This document shows positions 52,557 to 63,600 of a DNA stretch of 64,000 bases, piece after piece. The first letter of the stretch is position 1. Every line of letters starts with the position of its first letter. The DNA comes from CBDAQD01 sp965275905 (GTDB lineage Bacteria; Pseudomonadota; Alphaproteobacteria; Rhizobiales; JAJFHC01). The stretch covers positions 32,006-96,005 of the forward strand of contig CBDHYJ010000033.1 of the NCBI GenBank assembly GCA_965275905.1. The letters are read 5' to 3'. A program made the translations under genes and the position numbers. Below the pieces are notes generated by a model, which worked only from the letters and a program-made list of their open reading frames with translations, was not told where the DNA came from and searched no databases.

Positions 52557-53411
52557 TCATTCGCCGGGGATATAGCTGATCACGCCCGACCAGGGGCTCG
52601 AAGCGGTGGCATAGAGCTTTTTGGGGATCCGGCCGGACAGATAGGCGAGCCGACCGGCCTCGGTGGCATGGCGCATCGCGGCGGCCATACGGACGGGATC
52701 GTTGGCATGGGCGATGCCCGTGTTGAGCAGCACGCCGTCGGCCCCGAGTTCCATCGCGACCGTCACGTCACTGGCCGTGCCCACCCCCGCGTCGACGATG
52801 ACGGGATAGCCCTCGTCGCCGTCCTTGAGCAGTTCGAGGATGATGCGGATCGCGTTAGGGTTCAGCACGCCCTGGCCCGAACCGATCGGCGAGCCGGCGG
52901 GCATGACGCTCGTCGCGCCGGCCTCCTTGATCTTGACCGCCATGATCGGGTCGTCGCTGGTGTAACAGAGCACCTCGAAACCATCGGCCACCAATTCCCT
53001 GGTCGCCTCGAGCGTGCCCTGCGGATCGGGCAACAGGGTTTTCTTGTCGCCGAGCACCTCGAGCTTGACCCATTGCTTGCCGGGGTTGTCGAGTTGGTCG
53101 AGGATTTCTCGTCCGAGGCGCGCGACGCGCACCGCGTCCTCGGCCGTGAAGCAACCGGCGGTGTTGGGCAGGATCGTGTACCGATCCGTGTCGATGTAGT
53201 CGAGCAAAGACCGGCCTTCCTTGTCGATCAACCGTTCCCGGCGCACCGCGACGGTGACCACTTCGGCCCCCGAAGCGTCGAGCGCCTTTTCCATCTGCTC
53301 GTAATCGGCGTACTTCCCGGTCCCGACAATGAGCCTGGAGGATAAAGTGACCGGGCCGAGTTGCAGGGCGTTTTGCTGAGGCGTCGTAAGCGTCGACATA
53401 TCGGTTTCCAT
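52557..53411 (-). CDS. thiG: Thiazole synthase ThiG
   Basis: Forms the thiazole phosphate of thiamine from 1-deoxyxylulose phosphate, dehydroglycine and ThiS-thiocarboxylate. About 284 residues with the TIM-barrel blocks SRLIVGTGKYADYEQMEKAL, VAVRRERL, LPNTAGCFTAEDAVRVARL, KLEVLGDKKTLLPD (containing the Schiff-base Lys) and VIVDAGVGTASDVTVAMELGADGVL. Start may be at either of several Met codons (53429-53399). Located 48 bp downstream of thiS on the same strand, an operon. Confidence 0.95.
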   Translation of the reverse strand: METDMSTLTTPQQNALQLGPVTLSSRLIVGTGKYADYEQMEKALDASGAEVVTVAVRRERLIDKEGRSLLDYIDTDRYTILPNTAGCFTAEDAVRVARLGREILDQLDNPGKQWVKLEVLGDKKTLLPDPQGTLEATRELVADGFEVLCYTSDDPIMAVKIKEAGATSVMPAGSPIGSGQGVLNPNAIRIILELLKDGDEGYPVIVDAGVGTASDVTVAMELGADGVLLNTGIAHANDPVRMAAAMRHATEAGRLAYLSGRIPKKLYATASSPWSGVISYIPGE

Positions 53412-53459
53412 CGGTTGCGAGCCCATCACCGCGGCGCGCGGTGGCTGCTTTCACTTAAG

Positions 53460-53663
53460 TCAACCCCCGCCCACCAGCGTGACCACTTCCACGGTGTCGC
53501 CATCGTTCAATCGGGTTATCTCGTGATCACGGCGGGGGACGACCTCGCGGTTGACCTCCACGGCGACGGCCTGGCCGGCCAAGCCCAACTCGGCGACCAG
53601 GTCGGCGACGGTGCGGCCCGCGATGGCTTTGGTTTCACCGTTGAGCGTGAGTTCCATCCCCAC
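53460..53663 (-). CDS. thiS: Sulfur carrier protein ThiS
   Basis: 67 residues, ubiquitin-like beta-grasp fold, MELTLNGETKAIAGRTVADLV ... HEITRLNDGDTVEVVTLVGGG. The C-terminal Gly-Gly is required for thiocarboxylate formation and sulfur transfer to ThiG. Upstream of thiG in one operon and divergent from a thioredoxin-like gene. Confidence 0.93.
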   Translation of the reverse strand: MGMELTLNGETKAIAGRTVADLVAELGLAGQAVAVEVNREVVPRRDHEITRLNDGDTVEVVTLVGGG

Positions 53664-53715
53664 ATCCTAGCGGGGTGGTCCGGCGGCGGCGAGGAGACTC
53701 GCCTATGCTTGGGGC

Positions 53716-54291
53716 ATGAAAAATACACCGATGAGATGGATCGCCCTGGGAATGCTGCCCTTGGCCCTGCTCGGATGCGGCGAGGGGCCGGCAGAATCTC
53801 CGGCCGTGGCGGCGTCGGGACCCCAGGACGGCGTGGAGTCCGCGGACATCCTGCTGCGGATCGATACCGCCGGGGTCGAGGCCCTCATCACCGACGCCGC
53901 GGAGCAGGATCAGGTGTTGGTCATCGACGTCTGGGCGACGTGGTGCGTGCCCTGCATCGAGATGTTTCCCAGCCTGCACAGCGGGATCAAGGCCATGGGC
54001 GACCGGGCCCAGATCGCGAGCATCAGCATCGACGGCGAGGCCCGGGAGCCGGAGGTCAAGCAGTTCCTGATCGAGCAGCACGCCATGGACAACGCGTATT
54101 TCATGCCCGATCCCGCGATCCAGGAGCAGATGGTCGACGCGATCGGCGAAAAGTGGACCAACGTGACCGCCCCCGCTATTCTGGTGTTCGACCGAGAAGG
54201 GCAACTGCGCGGCGAGTTTCTCCAGGGGGGCGTCGTGCCCGACGTGCTCGCGCTGGCCAATGAACTAGCGCGGCCGACAACCGGAAACTGA
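53716..54291 (+). CDS. Thioredoxin-like lipoprotein (TlpA/ResA type)
   Basis: 191 residues. Lipoprotein signal (WIALGMLPLALLGCG, lipobox LLGC with Cys at about residue 21), short linker and a thioredoxin fold with the redox motif VIDVWATWCVPCIEMFPSL and the cis-Pro loop TAPAILVFD. Likely a membrane-anchored disulfide reductase in the periplasm, possibly for cytochrome maturation or oxidative protein repair. Single gene. Confidence 0.87.
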   Translation: MKNTPMRWIALGMLPLALLGCGEGPAESPAVAASGPQDGVESADILLRIDTAGVEALITDAAEQDQVLVIDVWATWCVPCIEMFPSLHSGIKAMGDRAQIASISIDGEAREPEVKQFLIEQHAMDNAYFMPDPAIQEQMVDAIGEKWTNVTAPAILVFDREGQLRGEFLQGGVVPDVLALANELARPTTGN

Positions 54292-54335
54292 TTCCGAACG
54301 CTGACTCTCATCGATCGACCGAAGGCGGACCCCCT

Positions 54336-55037
54336 ATGAAGATGAATGAACCGGCCACAAGCCGACTCTATGACTTGTGGGCGAAGGTCTACGACAACAC
54401 CTTCGGGGCCCTGGTCCACAAGCGTCAGATCAAGGCTTTGGAACAGCTTCGGCCGGAGTCCGGCGAACGCGTGCTCGACATCGGGGTCGGAACGGGGATG
54501 ACCCTGAAACACTATCGCGACGACATCACCGTCGTTGGCATGGATCTCTCGGGCGGGATGCTCGGCAAGGCAATCCACAAGGCTCGGGAACTGGGGCTGG
54601 ATCACTGCCACCTCGTGCAAGGCGACGCGATGCAGCCGCCTTTCCCGGATCACAGCTTCGATCACATCATGATCTCGCACACGGTCAGTGTCGTCAGTGA
54701 GCCGGCCCAACTGATGGCCTGGGCCAAAAGGCTGGTGAAGCCCGGTGGCCGCATCGTCGTACTCAACCACTTCCTCTCGACCAACGGCTTTATCGCCTGG
54801 TGGGAGCAGGTGCTCAACCCGATGTTCGTCAAGATCGGCTGGCGGAGCGATCTGTCGCTCGAAGAAGCACTGGGCGACCTCGATCTGCACGTGCTCTACC
54901 GCTTCAAGCTGGCCACCGTCGACTTGTGGCAGATCGTCGTGCTCAGCCCCGACGCCGACACCGCGTTCTTCCCGCCCAAGGCGGCGGTCGAAGTCGAATC
55001 ACCCGCGGACGCTCGGCTTGCGCTCGATGCGCAGTGA
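54336..55037 (+). CDS. Class I methyltransferase, PmtA-like phospholipid N-methyltransferase
   Basis: 233 residues. SAM-binding core VLDIGVGTGMTLKHYRDDITVVGMDLSGGML with the acidic loop, DAMQPPFPDHSFDHIMIS (motif near the acceptor), and the C-terminal block PGGRIVVLNHF. The first residues (YDLWAKVYDNTFGALVHKRQIKALEQL) resemble PmtA, which methylates phosphatidylethanolamine, but the substrate here is inferred. Gene lies between thioredoxin-like and LptD-like genes. Confidence 0.85.
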   Translation: MKMNEPATSRLYDLWAKVYDNTFGALVHKRQIKALEQLRPESGERVLDIGVGTGMTLKHYRDDITVVGMDLSGGMLGKAIHKARELGLDHCHLVQGDAMQPPFPDHSFDHIMISHTVSVVSEPAQLMAWAKRLVKPGGRIVVLNHFLSTNGFIAWWEQVLNPMFVKIGWRSDLSLEEALGDLDLHVLYRFKLATVDLWQIVVLSPDADTAFFPPKAAVEVESPADARLALDAQ

Positions 55038-55115
55038 CCCGTTCCTGCGGAAATGACCGCGGGATAAGCGTTCGATTGTTGCCGCGATTCCCCCTCCGCC
55101 CTACACTCGCGACCC

Positions 55116-58100
55116 GTGAAGGGATTCGCCCTCTTTTTGTTGTGTCTGACGGTCGGGCTGGCGGGTTCCGCGCAGGCGGAAGAGCCGTTGGGCGTGGTCC
55201 AGGATCGCGACGCACCGCCGAACGACGAATCTGTCCAGCCCACGCTGCTCGAATCGCCGCTGCCGATGGTCCCCGACGCCCAGCTGCCGCTGGCCGACCC
55301 GGTGCTCCGCGCCGACGCGATGATCCGAGGCAACCGCGCGACGGTGTGGTCGCAGGGCGACGTGCGCTACCTCCTGCTCGAAGGCGACGTATCGGTCGCC
55401 GTGGGCGGGTACGGCTTCGAAGGCGACCGAGCGGTCGTGCGCATCGACACGCAGACCCTGCCGGGCCGGAGGGTGCGGCACCTCTCCACCTACTTCGATC
55501 ACGCCGACGTCATGGAAGGCCAGGGCCCCGTACAGGCGTCGTCGCCGCAATTACTGGTCACCGTGTCGACGACGGGCAAGGTGCGTTTGAGCACCGACCT
55601 GCCGACCGCGGCCGACACGGCCCCGGAGGACCCGCTGGTGGCCACGGCCGAACAGCGTTTCGCCGCGTACCGCGCCGCGCTGGCCCGGCCGCTGTTGCCG
55701 GTGCCGGACAACCCGATCGTGAGCGAGGCCCAGATCGCGTTGCGGGACGAGCGTCGCCAACAGATCGCCGACCGCCGCCGGGCGATCCAGGCCGAAGCGA
55801 TCGCGATGGCCGAACGCACCCTCGAGCAGAGCGCCGAGCGCACCGGCGACCTGGATCGCGAGGTGTTGCCCACCCGCGGCGCGGTGCTCTACAGCTTCGA
55901 CAACGTCGTGTTCCAGCCCACCGACGATGGCCGCAGCGCGATCATGCTCATCGGCAACGCGAAACTGGCCTACGAAGACCCGGAGGTCGATCGCTCCGTC
56001 GCGCTGCAGGCCGAGCGTGTCGTCCTGTTTGTCGAAGGCGACCTCGACGAATTGGCGACCGGCGCGATCCCCGCCGACCGGATCGTGGGCATCTACCTCG
56101 AAGACGACGTGATGGCGACCAGCGGGGGCTACACGATCCGCGCGCCGCGGGTTTACTACGACCTGCCCCGTAATCGCGCGGTGATCCTCGACGCGGTGCT
56201 GTACAGCTACGACATCGAGCGCGACGTGCCGCTCTACGTCCGGGCCGACCTCATGCGGCAGACCTCGGCGTCGAGCTTCGAGGCCGAACGGGCACTCATT
56301 ACCACCAGCGAATTCGGTGTGCCACACTTCGCGATCGGAGCCGGACGCATCACCCTCGACCAGGTGCGTGACGAGGGAGGCAATCGGCGGAACCTGTTTC
56401 AAGCCCGTGACATCACGCCGCAGTTCGCCGGCGTGCCGTTCGCGTGGTGGCCGGTGCTGGCCGGGGAGGCGACCGACGTCCCGCTACGCCGCGTGCGATT
56501 GGGTTACAGCAGCAACAACGGCCCGGAGATCCGGACCACCTGGGACCTCTTCGCCCTCGCCGGCCGGGTCGCGCCCGACGGCGTGAGCCTCGGAGGCAAC
56601 CTCGACTACTTCGGCGAACACGGCCCGGGACTGGGGAGCGAACTCGACTACGACCTGCCCAACCTCTTCGGCACATTCGACGCCTACATCATCCCCTACG
56701 AACTGGGCAAGGATGAACTCGGCGAAGGCCGCAACGACGTCGACCGTGAAGGCGATACACGCGGTTATCTCCGCGCGCAGCACCGCCAGTATCTCGACTT
56801 CGGCATCGAGGCCTCGATCGAAATCGCCTACGTCTCCGACGACACGTTCCTCGAAGAATACTTCCGCGATCAGGCCGACACCGCCAAGGAGTACGAGACG
56901 AGTTTCTACCTCAAGAAGCAGGAGAACGACTGGGCACTGACGCTGCTGGGTCGATACGACCTGACCGACTTCACGCCCCAGCTCACGACACTGCAGTCGC
57001 CGGGCTACACGGTGGACAAGCTGCCGGAGGTCGCGCTGGTCATGATCGGGCGGAGCCTCCTCGAAGAACACGCGACCTATTACGGCCACGCGAGCGTCAG
57101 CCGCATGAGGATCGACTTCGGCGACGACACACCCGGCGACCGCGGTTTCACCGCCGCGTCCTCGGCCGCGGTCTTCGGCATCGCGCCCGGTCAGCCGTTC
57201 TCCGATCGGTTCCCCGGCATCCCCACGGATTGGGTGACGCGGGTCGACAGCCGGCACGAGATCGACGTGCCCCTCAACGCCGGACCGGTCGATATCACGC
57301 CTTACGTCGTCGGCCGGATCACCGCCTACGACCAGGACTTCCAGGCCTTCTCCGGCGAGACCGATCAAGTGCGCCTCTGGGGTCAGGCCGGCACGCGGGT
57401 GTCGACGCAGTTCCACCGTGTTTACGACGCTCAGAACGAATTACTCGACATCAACCGCTTGCAGCACATCGTCGAACCCATGGTCAACGTCTATGCCAGC
57501 GGCACGACGATCGACCTCGGCGACCTGCCGGTCTTCGACTCGGAGGTCGAATCGTTGCAACAGGGCTACGGCGTATCGCTCGGTGTCCGCAACACCTTCC
57601 AGACCCAACGCGGACAAGGCGCACAACGTCGCAGCGTCGATTGGCTGGTCGTCGACACGCGCTACCTCTTCGCGTTCGACGAGGTGGGGTCCACGGCCGC
57701 CCTGCCCCGTTACTTCGACTACCGCCCGGAATACAGCATCGGCGGCGACCACTTCTTCGGGCGGGCCCTCTGGATGGTCACCGACGCGGTCGGCGCCACC
57801 GGGGAGCTGACATGGTCGGCCGACTCGGGCGACATCGCCCAGTGGCGGGTGCACCTCGCGACGGAGCACACGCCCCGGCTGGCGACTTACATCGGTTATG
57901 AGGAGATCGAAGTCCTCGAAAGCCGGTTGCTGGGCATGGGGTTCACGTATCAACTCACCACCAAGTATGCCGTGGGCGTCGCCTACGTCTTCGACTTCGG
58001 GGCCGACGAGTCCCGCCGGCTCGAGGCCGTGCTCGAACGCCGCCTACCCCGCTGGCGGGCCCGGCTGGTCGCCAACATCGACACGGTCGACAACGATACC

Positions 58101-58163
58101 TTCTTCGGCTTCGAGCTTCGCCCCGAGGGTCTCAGCGGCACCGGCCCGCTGGGCCTGCGGTAG
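55116..58163 (+). CDS. lptD: LptD-like outer-membrane LPS assembly protein
   Basis: About 1015 residues with a signal peptide (FALFLLCLTVGLAGSAQA), an OstA/LptA-like beta-jellyroll half (residues about 60-410) and a C-terminal LptD-type barrel (about 440-1015) ending in the tail RLVANIDTVDNDTFFGFELRP. LptD places LPS in the outer leaflet of the outer membrane. It is followed, after 57 bp, by an anchored SurA/PpiD-like chaperone gene. A GTG at 55116 is the start. Identification of the family is good; LPS-specific role in a planctomycete is inference. Confidence 0.85.
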   Translation: MKGFALFLLCLTVGLAGSAQAEEPLGVVQDRDAPPNDESVQPTLLESPLPMVPDAQLPLADPVLRADAMIRGNRATVWSQGDVRYLLLEGDVSVAVGGYGFEGDRAVVRIDTQTLPGRRVRHLSTYFDHADVMEGQGPVQASSPQLLVTVSTTGKVRLSTDLPTAADTAPEDPLVATAEQRFAAYRAALARPLLPVPDNPIVSEAQIALRDERRQQIADRRRAIQAEAIAMAERTLEQSAERTGDLDREVLPTRGAVLYSFDNVVFQPTDDGRSAIMLIGNAKLAYEDPEVDRSVALQAERVVLFVEGDLDELATGAIPADRIVGIYLEDDVMATSGGYTIRAPRVYYDLPRNRAVILDAVLYSYDIERDVPLYVRADLMRQTSASSFEAERALITTSEFGVPHFAIGAGRITLDQVRDEGGNRRNLFQARDITPQFAGVPFAWWPVLAGEATDVPLRRVRLGYSSNNGPEIRTTWDLFALAGRVAPDGVSLGGNLDYFGEHGPGLGSELDYDLPNLFGTFDAYIIPYELGKDELGEGRNDVDREGDTRGYLRAQHRQYLDFGIEASIEIAYVSDDTFLEEYFRDQADTAKEYETSFYLKKQENDWALTLLGRYDLTDFTPQLTTLQSPGYTVDKLPEVALVMIGRSLLEEHATYYGHASVSRMRIDFGDDTPGDRGFTAASSAAVFGIAPGQPFSDRFPGIPTDWVTRVDSRHEIDVPLNAGPVDITPYVVGRITAYDQDFQAFSGETDQVRLWGQAGTRVSTQFHRVYDAQNELLDINRLQHIVEPMVNVYASGTTIDLGDLPVFDSEVESLQQGYGVSLGVRNTFQTQRGQGAQRRSVDWLVVDTRYLFAFDEVGSTAALPRYFDYRPEYSIGGDHFFGRALWMVTDAVGATGELTWSADSGDIAQWRVHLATEHTPRLATYIGYEEIEVLESRLLGMGFTYQLTTKYAVGVAYVFDFGADESRRLEAVLERRLPRWRARLVANIDTVDNDTFFGFELRPEGLSGTGPLGLR

Positions 58164-58220
58164 GGAGAACCGCGGAATCCGGTATACTGCCCGGTTCCCG
58201 ATTGACCGGAGACTCCCACG

Positions 58221-60194
58221 GTGTTCAAGCTCTTCCGCAAATACAACAAAGTGATCCTCGTCTGGGGCGGTTGCCTGCTGATGGTCGCGTTCCTGGTGCC
58301 GCAATCGCTCACGCAGTGCTCGGGCGGCAGCGGCAATTACACCCTCGGCACCAGCGACACGGGCAAGGTCACCGAATTCGACCGCCGCGGCGCGGCCATC
58401 CAATTGCAGATCCTCCAACGACTGCCGTTGGCCGGCCAGATGGCCGGTGCCCTGGCCGGCCCCGAGGACGGCCCGCTCAAGTGGGTCCTGATGAGCCGCG
58501 ACGCCCAGCGCCTGGGCATCTCCGCCGGGCCGTCCGAGGCCGAGATCATTTTTCAACTGCTGGGCATCGACGACACCGGCCTAGCCCGCATGGCCGACAA
58601 CATGGGCACCACCCCCGAAACCATCCGCGGGGCCGTCCTCGCTTGGCTCACGCTCGACCGCTACGACCAGCTGATCCGCGGCAACAGTTACGCCCCGCTG
58701 GTTGAGCGCATCAACGCACTCGGCATGGCCACGCAGTTCATGCAGCAAGGCAACTTCCAGGCCGCGTTCATGACCGCCAATGCCGTCGAAGGCGGTCAGC
58801 GGCTCAGCGCCCCCCTGATCGCACACTTCCTTCAGGAACAGGGCGCCACCGTCTCGGGCGAAGCCATCCTCGTCGGCGCCTCCCGATACCTCGACATGAT
58901 CAATGAACCGACCGAAGCCGACCTTCAGCAGCTGTTCGACGACTACAAGTCGAACCTCCCGGGGTCGGCGCCCTATGGCTTCGGCTATCGCACGCCCGAC
59001 CGGGTGAAGATCGAATATCTGGTGATCCCGATCGACCGGGCCGAGGCTCAGGTCGAGGTCGACGAGGCCGAGGCTTACGAGTTCTACGAAAAAAACAAGA
59101 GCGCGATGCCCAAAGTGCCGGGGTCCGATGAGGCCCCGCCCTACAGCGAGGTGCGCGAGGTGATCGTCATGTCGCTCAAGCAGCAGAAAGCCGCTTCCCT
59201 GGCCGACCGGATGACCAAAGCGGCGCTCGCCCAGATGTTCGAAGCCCAGCGCGGGCTGGAAGAGCGCAGCGGCTACAAGGTCGTGCCCGACGACTTCGCC
59301 CCGATCGACCTGCAACGCATCGCCGACGGCCTCGAACTCGACTTCGAGGTCAAACCGATGGTCTTCAACGAGACCGACCACTGGACGCCGGTCTCGGAAT
59401 TGGAGGACCTGCCCGGGCTTGACTTCGCCATGATGCAGCGTCGGCCGCAGGTGACCCTGACGCAGTACGTCATGAGCGCCAAGGAAATGGGGCCCGCCTC
59501 GGACAACCCCCTGGTGCCCGAACGTTTGCAAGTGGGCCTGCCCGGTTCACCGCTGATCGGCGCGGATCGCTCGCGGATCCTGTTCCGCTTGACCGCCGCC
59601 GAGCCGTCACACGACGCGGCGAGCCTCGACGCGGTGCGTGACCAGGTGACCGAAGACGCCCGTCAACTCACGGCATATCGCCTCCTGCTCGACGATCGCG
59701 CCACGTGGGAAGCCCGAGCCCAGGAGAGCAGCTTGACCGAGGTCGCCTCCGAGATCGGCGCGTCGGTGGTATTCATCCCATCGGTCGTGCGGCGCATCCC
59801 CGTCGAGGGGGGCATGTCGGTCCCGGACATCCGTGACATCGGCACCAGCGAGGAACTGGTGCGTGAGATGTTCGAACGCGCGACCGCCGCGTTCGAGAGC
59901 GGCGGCGACATCGCCGAGGCGCCGCCCGACACCCGCATCGGCACCGCGGGGGTCGATGAACGCCTGAGCCTCGCGGTCTTTGAAGTCGACGGGTATCAAC
60001 CGATCACCCGCGGCCAATACACACGCGCCCTGCGGGGCAGCGGGCTGGCCTGGATGATCGATGTCTCCCTGTTCCAGAGCGACGACGACCCGCTGTCGTT
60101 CGACGCCGTGGCCAAACGCTTGAACTGGAAGCCCGAGGCGTTCGGTGAACCCGTGGCCGAGGAAGCCCCGGCCACCGACGACACCGAGGCGTGA
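58221..60194 (+). CDS. Anchored SurA/PpiD-like protein
   Basis: 657 residues. After a short basic stretch, one N-terminal membrane helix (KVILVWGGCLLMVAFLVP) leads into a large periplasmic helical part of SurA/PpiD N-domain type (residues about 40-300). No rotamase parvulin motif was recognised, so it may act as a chaperone only. Its position directly after lptD (57 bp) suggests it helps fold outer-membrane proteins. The GTG at 58221 is used as start; no better Met exists before the anchor. Confidence 0.74.
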   Translation: MFKLFRKYNKVILVWGGCLLMVAFLVPQSLTQCSGGSGNYTLGTSDTGKVTEFDRRGAAIQLQILQRLPLAGQMAGALAGPEDGPLKWVLMSRDAQRLGISAGPSEAEIIFQLLGIDDTGLARMADNMGTTPETIRGAVLAWLTLDRYDQLIRGNSYAPLVERINALGMATQFMQQGNFQAAFMTANAVEGGQRLSAPLIAHFLQEQGATVSGEAILVGASRYLDMINEPTEADLQQLFDDYKSNLPGSAPYGFGYRTPDRVKIEYLVIPIDRAEAQVEVDEAEAYEFYEKNKSAMPKVPGSDEAPPYSEVREVIVMSLKQQKAASLADRMTKAALAQMFEAQRGLEERSGYKVVPDDFAPIDLQRIADGLELDFEVKPMVFNETDHWTPVSELEDLPGLDFAMMQRRPQVTLTQYVMSAKEMGPASDNPLVPERLQVGLPGSPLIGADRSRILFRLTAAEPSHDAASLDAVRDQVTEDARQLTAYRLLLDDRATWEARAQESSLTEVASEIGASVVFIPSVVRRIPVEGGMSVPDIRDIGTSEELVREMFERATAAFESGGDIAEAPPDTRIGTAGVDERLSLAVFEVDGYQPITRGQYTRALRGSGLAWMIDVSLFQSDDDPLSFDAVAKRLNWKPEAFGEPVAEEAPATDDTEA

Positions 60195-60203
60195 ACGCGC
60201 CAC

Positions 60204-60557
60204 TCAGGCCACGGACGAACCGGCGGGCACTTCCTTGTTCGGCGTGAGCAGCACGACGTCGCGGACCTCGTCGCCGTCCATCGCCGACGCCGCCAGCAGC
60301 ATGCCGTTGGATTCCTCACCGCGGATCTTGCGCGGGGCGAGGTTGGCCACGATGATGATCTGGCGACCGACCAATGCCGATAAATCGTCGACGTAGGCCT
60401 TGATCCCCGCACAGATCTGCCGGCGATCGCCGCCGAGGTCGATCTGGAGCTTGATCAGACGATCGGCGTTGGGGTGTTCCTCGGCCTCGACGATCGTGGC
60501 GACCCGCAGGTCCAGCTTCGCGAAATCGTCGTATTCGATAGTCGGTTTCATTTCCAT
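60204..60557 (-). CDS. Standalone tRNA-binding domain protein (MetRS C-terminal/CsaA type)
   Basis: 117 residues, EMAP-II-like OB fold: FAKLDLRVATIVEAEEHPNADRLIKLQIDLGG, QICAGIKAYVDD, IIIVANLAPRKIRGEESNGMLLAA. This is the domain usually fused to the C-terminus of methionyl-tRNA synthetase or found alone as CsaA. Here it is a separate gene; the main MetRS would be elsewhere. The gene is antiparallel to the envelope genes on both sides. Start at one of two neighbouring Met codons (60557 or 60551). Confidence 0.88.
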   Translation of the reverse strand: MEMKPTIEYDDFAKLDLRVATIVEAEEHPNADRLIKLQIDLGGDRRQICAGIKAYVDDLSALVGRQIIIVANLAPRKIRGEESNGMLLAASAMDGDEVRDVVLLTPNKEVPAGSSVA

Positions 60558-60635
60558 GGCCGAAAGCATAGCCAATGCCCGGTGGGGGCGTAAAATGCCG
60601 ATAGTGATTCTGTCCCCTTTTTGCCTGCTCCCGGA

Positions 60636-63600
60636 TTGATCAACCGCTTGCTCAGACCCCGCCCTCGATTCCACGGAAGACACAAACACACCGGCCGATG
60701 GCGGCGGCGTGTGTTGCTCGTCCTGCTGATCCTGGTCCTCGGCGTGTCCGGCGCGGTTTACTACGCCACCCGGCCGCAACGCCTGGCCGCGTTTGCGGCG
60801 GACCTCATCGGCCAATCCCTGGGCACCCAGACCACGATCGACCGCGCCGCCTTGAGTTGGACCGGCCGCATCGAACTCGAAGGGGTCGTCGTCTCGGTCC
60901 CGGGTGTGCCCGGTGAGGGGGGACGACTCTTTGCCGCCGACAACATCCTCATCGAACCCCACATCACCGACCTGATCCGCGGCCGACTCAACGTCAACTC
61001 CGCCGTCATCGTCCGCCCCACCGCGTACGTCACCGAGAACACCGACAAGGGCTTGTTCAACTTTCAGATGCTCGCCCAGCAGGACTCGACCGAAGACAAC
61101 GAGAACCTGCCCCTGGTGCTGCCCGAGTTGTTTCTCCGTCACGCGTCGATCGCGTTCGGCGTCGTGGAAGACGGGCAATACAACTCGCTCGATGTACTGA
61201 ACGTCGACGGCCGGATCAATCGATCCGCGGACTCAACGACCGCCTACACCTTCAACTTCCGTCAGCCCAAGACCGGCGGCCAACCCGGCCCGACGGTTAC
61301 CGGCCGCTTCGACCTCAGCGACAAATCATTCTCCGTCGCGCTCAAGCAATTCACCTTCGACCGGCCCGAACGCCACTTCCTCTCCAAAGAAGTCCGGCAG
61401 TGGTGGGATCGGCTCGAACCGGCGGGCACCGTCCCCAGCCTCGATGTCGAATACACCCCGACCACCGGGCTCATCGCTTCGCTCTCCATCGAACACGGCC
61501 AACTCACCGTGCCGTATGAAAAATTCCGCAGCCGGATGACCGATGTCTCCGGCTCCTTCCGGATCGAAGGCGATCGTTTCACCGCCACCGATGTTACCGG
61601 TTTGATCGAAGGCATCCGTTATCACATCGACGGCACGATCGATGGGCTCGCGATCGACTCGCCGTTCTCTTTCACGCTCAAGACCGACGTGTTCGAATTG
61701 GAGGAGACCCCGGGCTTCGCCGAAGACCTCCCCGATCAGGTGCGGGAACATTTCGATCGTTACGATCCATCCGGCAAGTTCCAACTCGCGTTGAGCCTGA
61801 AGCGTGGGGCGTCTGCAGCCGATGCGGGTGCCGATCCGGAATCGTCCGAAGTGTTGTATGACGGCACGTTGACACTCGTTGACGCCCAGGCCGCGTTCTA
61901 TCGATTCCGCTATCCGGTGCACAGCGTGACCGGCGCGGTCCACCTGACCAACGACCGGGCCGACGTCCTGGACATCACCGGCTATGGACCCGATGGCGGC
62001 AAGGTCGTCGTCGCGGGCAGCGTGCTGCCGCCCTGGGATGGCGCGAAGGTGGACATCACCGTCAACGGCCAAGGCGTCCCGCTCGACCAGACCCTGGTCG
62101 ACGCGATGGACCCGGGCCGACGCGCGATCTTTCCGCTGTTTCTCAATCAACCGGCGTATAAGCGATTGCTCGCCGAGAAGGTCATCCGGTCCACGCCAAG
62201 CGAGGCGGACAAGGCCAGCCCACCGGCTTTCGATCTCGGCGGAACGATCGACGTCGACGTCCAGATCAAGCGGCCTTTCGGCAAAGACTCCGATTACTCC
62301 CTGACCACCACGATCCAGCCCGCGGGGGTCGGCGTGGTGTTCAAGTATTGGCCATATCCAGTCACGATCACCAGTGGCAGCATCGTCGCCAACCGACAAG
62401 GCGTCCGGGTCAACACCATCACCGCCAAGGGACCGACCGGCGCCGAACTCACGGCCAAGGGAACCATCCCCGACGACGGGCCGGGCCAGCCGTTGCGCCC
62501 GGACCTCACCGTTTCCGATGCCTCGATGCCGATCGATCCGCTGCTGATCTCGACGCTGCCGGACGGCAAGGGTGAGTGGCTGGACAAGCTTCACATGACC
62601 GGCAACCTGCGGGGCGACGGTTCGGTTTCCTACACCCGAGACCGCGGCATCGGGTTCGAGGTGTTGCTCGACCTGGCCGACGCCACCGCCGAGCCTTTTG
62701 GTCAGGGCGTGATCATCACCGATGTCGCCGGCAAGGCCGCGATCGACAAGGACCACATCGAAATCCGCGACCTCACCGCCCGGCATAAAAACGCGGTCCT
62801 CACCGCGTCGGCGGAGGCCCGCTTCGGCGGGGAAACGGAGAGTTTCAAACTCGACCTGACCGCCAAAGACCTCGACATCGATCGCGACCTGCTCGCGTGG
62901 CTCCCGCCCAAGCACCCGGCCCGTGACACCCTGCAAAACCTCCTCGACGAGTACACCCCGGAAGGCACGATCGACGGATCGGTCCACCTGGCCGGCACGA
63001 TGGACCACGGCGCCGATGAGTTCCACGCCAAGATCCAGCCGGCGAACCTCGCCTTCGACTACAACGACCACCGCTTCGCGTTCGACACGATGACCGGCAA
63101 CGTCACCGTCAAAGCCGATTCCATCGACTTCGACTCGCTGGGCGGCGCCTACGCCGACGGCCGGCTCACCGCGTCCGGGTTCGCCCACTTCCATCCCCAG
63201 CGCCGCGCCGCGATCAACTTCACGGGGTATATCAACCGCATCGGCGAGCCGACCCGCGCCTTGTTGCCCAGCTATGTGCTCAGCACCATCGACGCGATCC
63301 AGATCAACGGGGAGGTCAACATCGACAGCGGTCGACTCCAGTTCGACCCCGGCACCGCCGGCGAACCGGCCTACTCCTTCGAAAGTAAGTTGGCGATCGA
63401 AGACACCCACGCCCGCATCGGCGTGCCGATCACCAACCTCGACGGCACGCTCGACGTGAAAGTGGTGGATCGACCCGACTCGGCCGGCCCGAAGATCCAG
63501 ATCGCGCTCAAGGCCGACCGTTTGCGGGCGGCCAACCGTCTCATGGCCCCCTTCACCATGGACCTCGTGACCGACGAAGACATGCATCGACTCCGCCTGG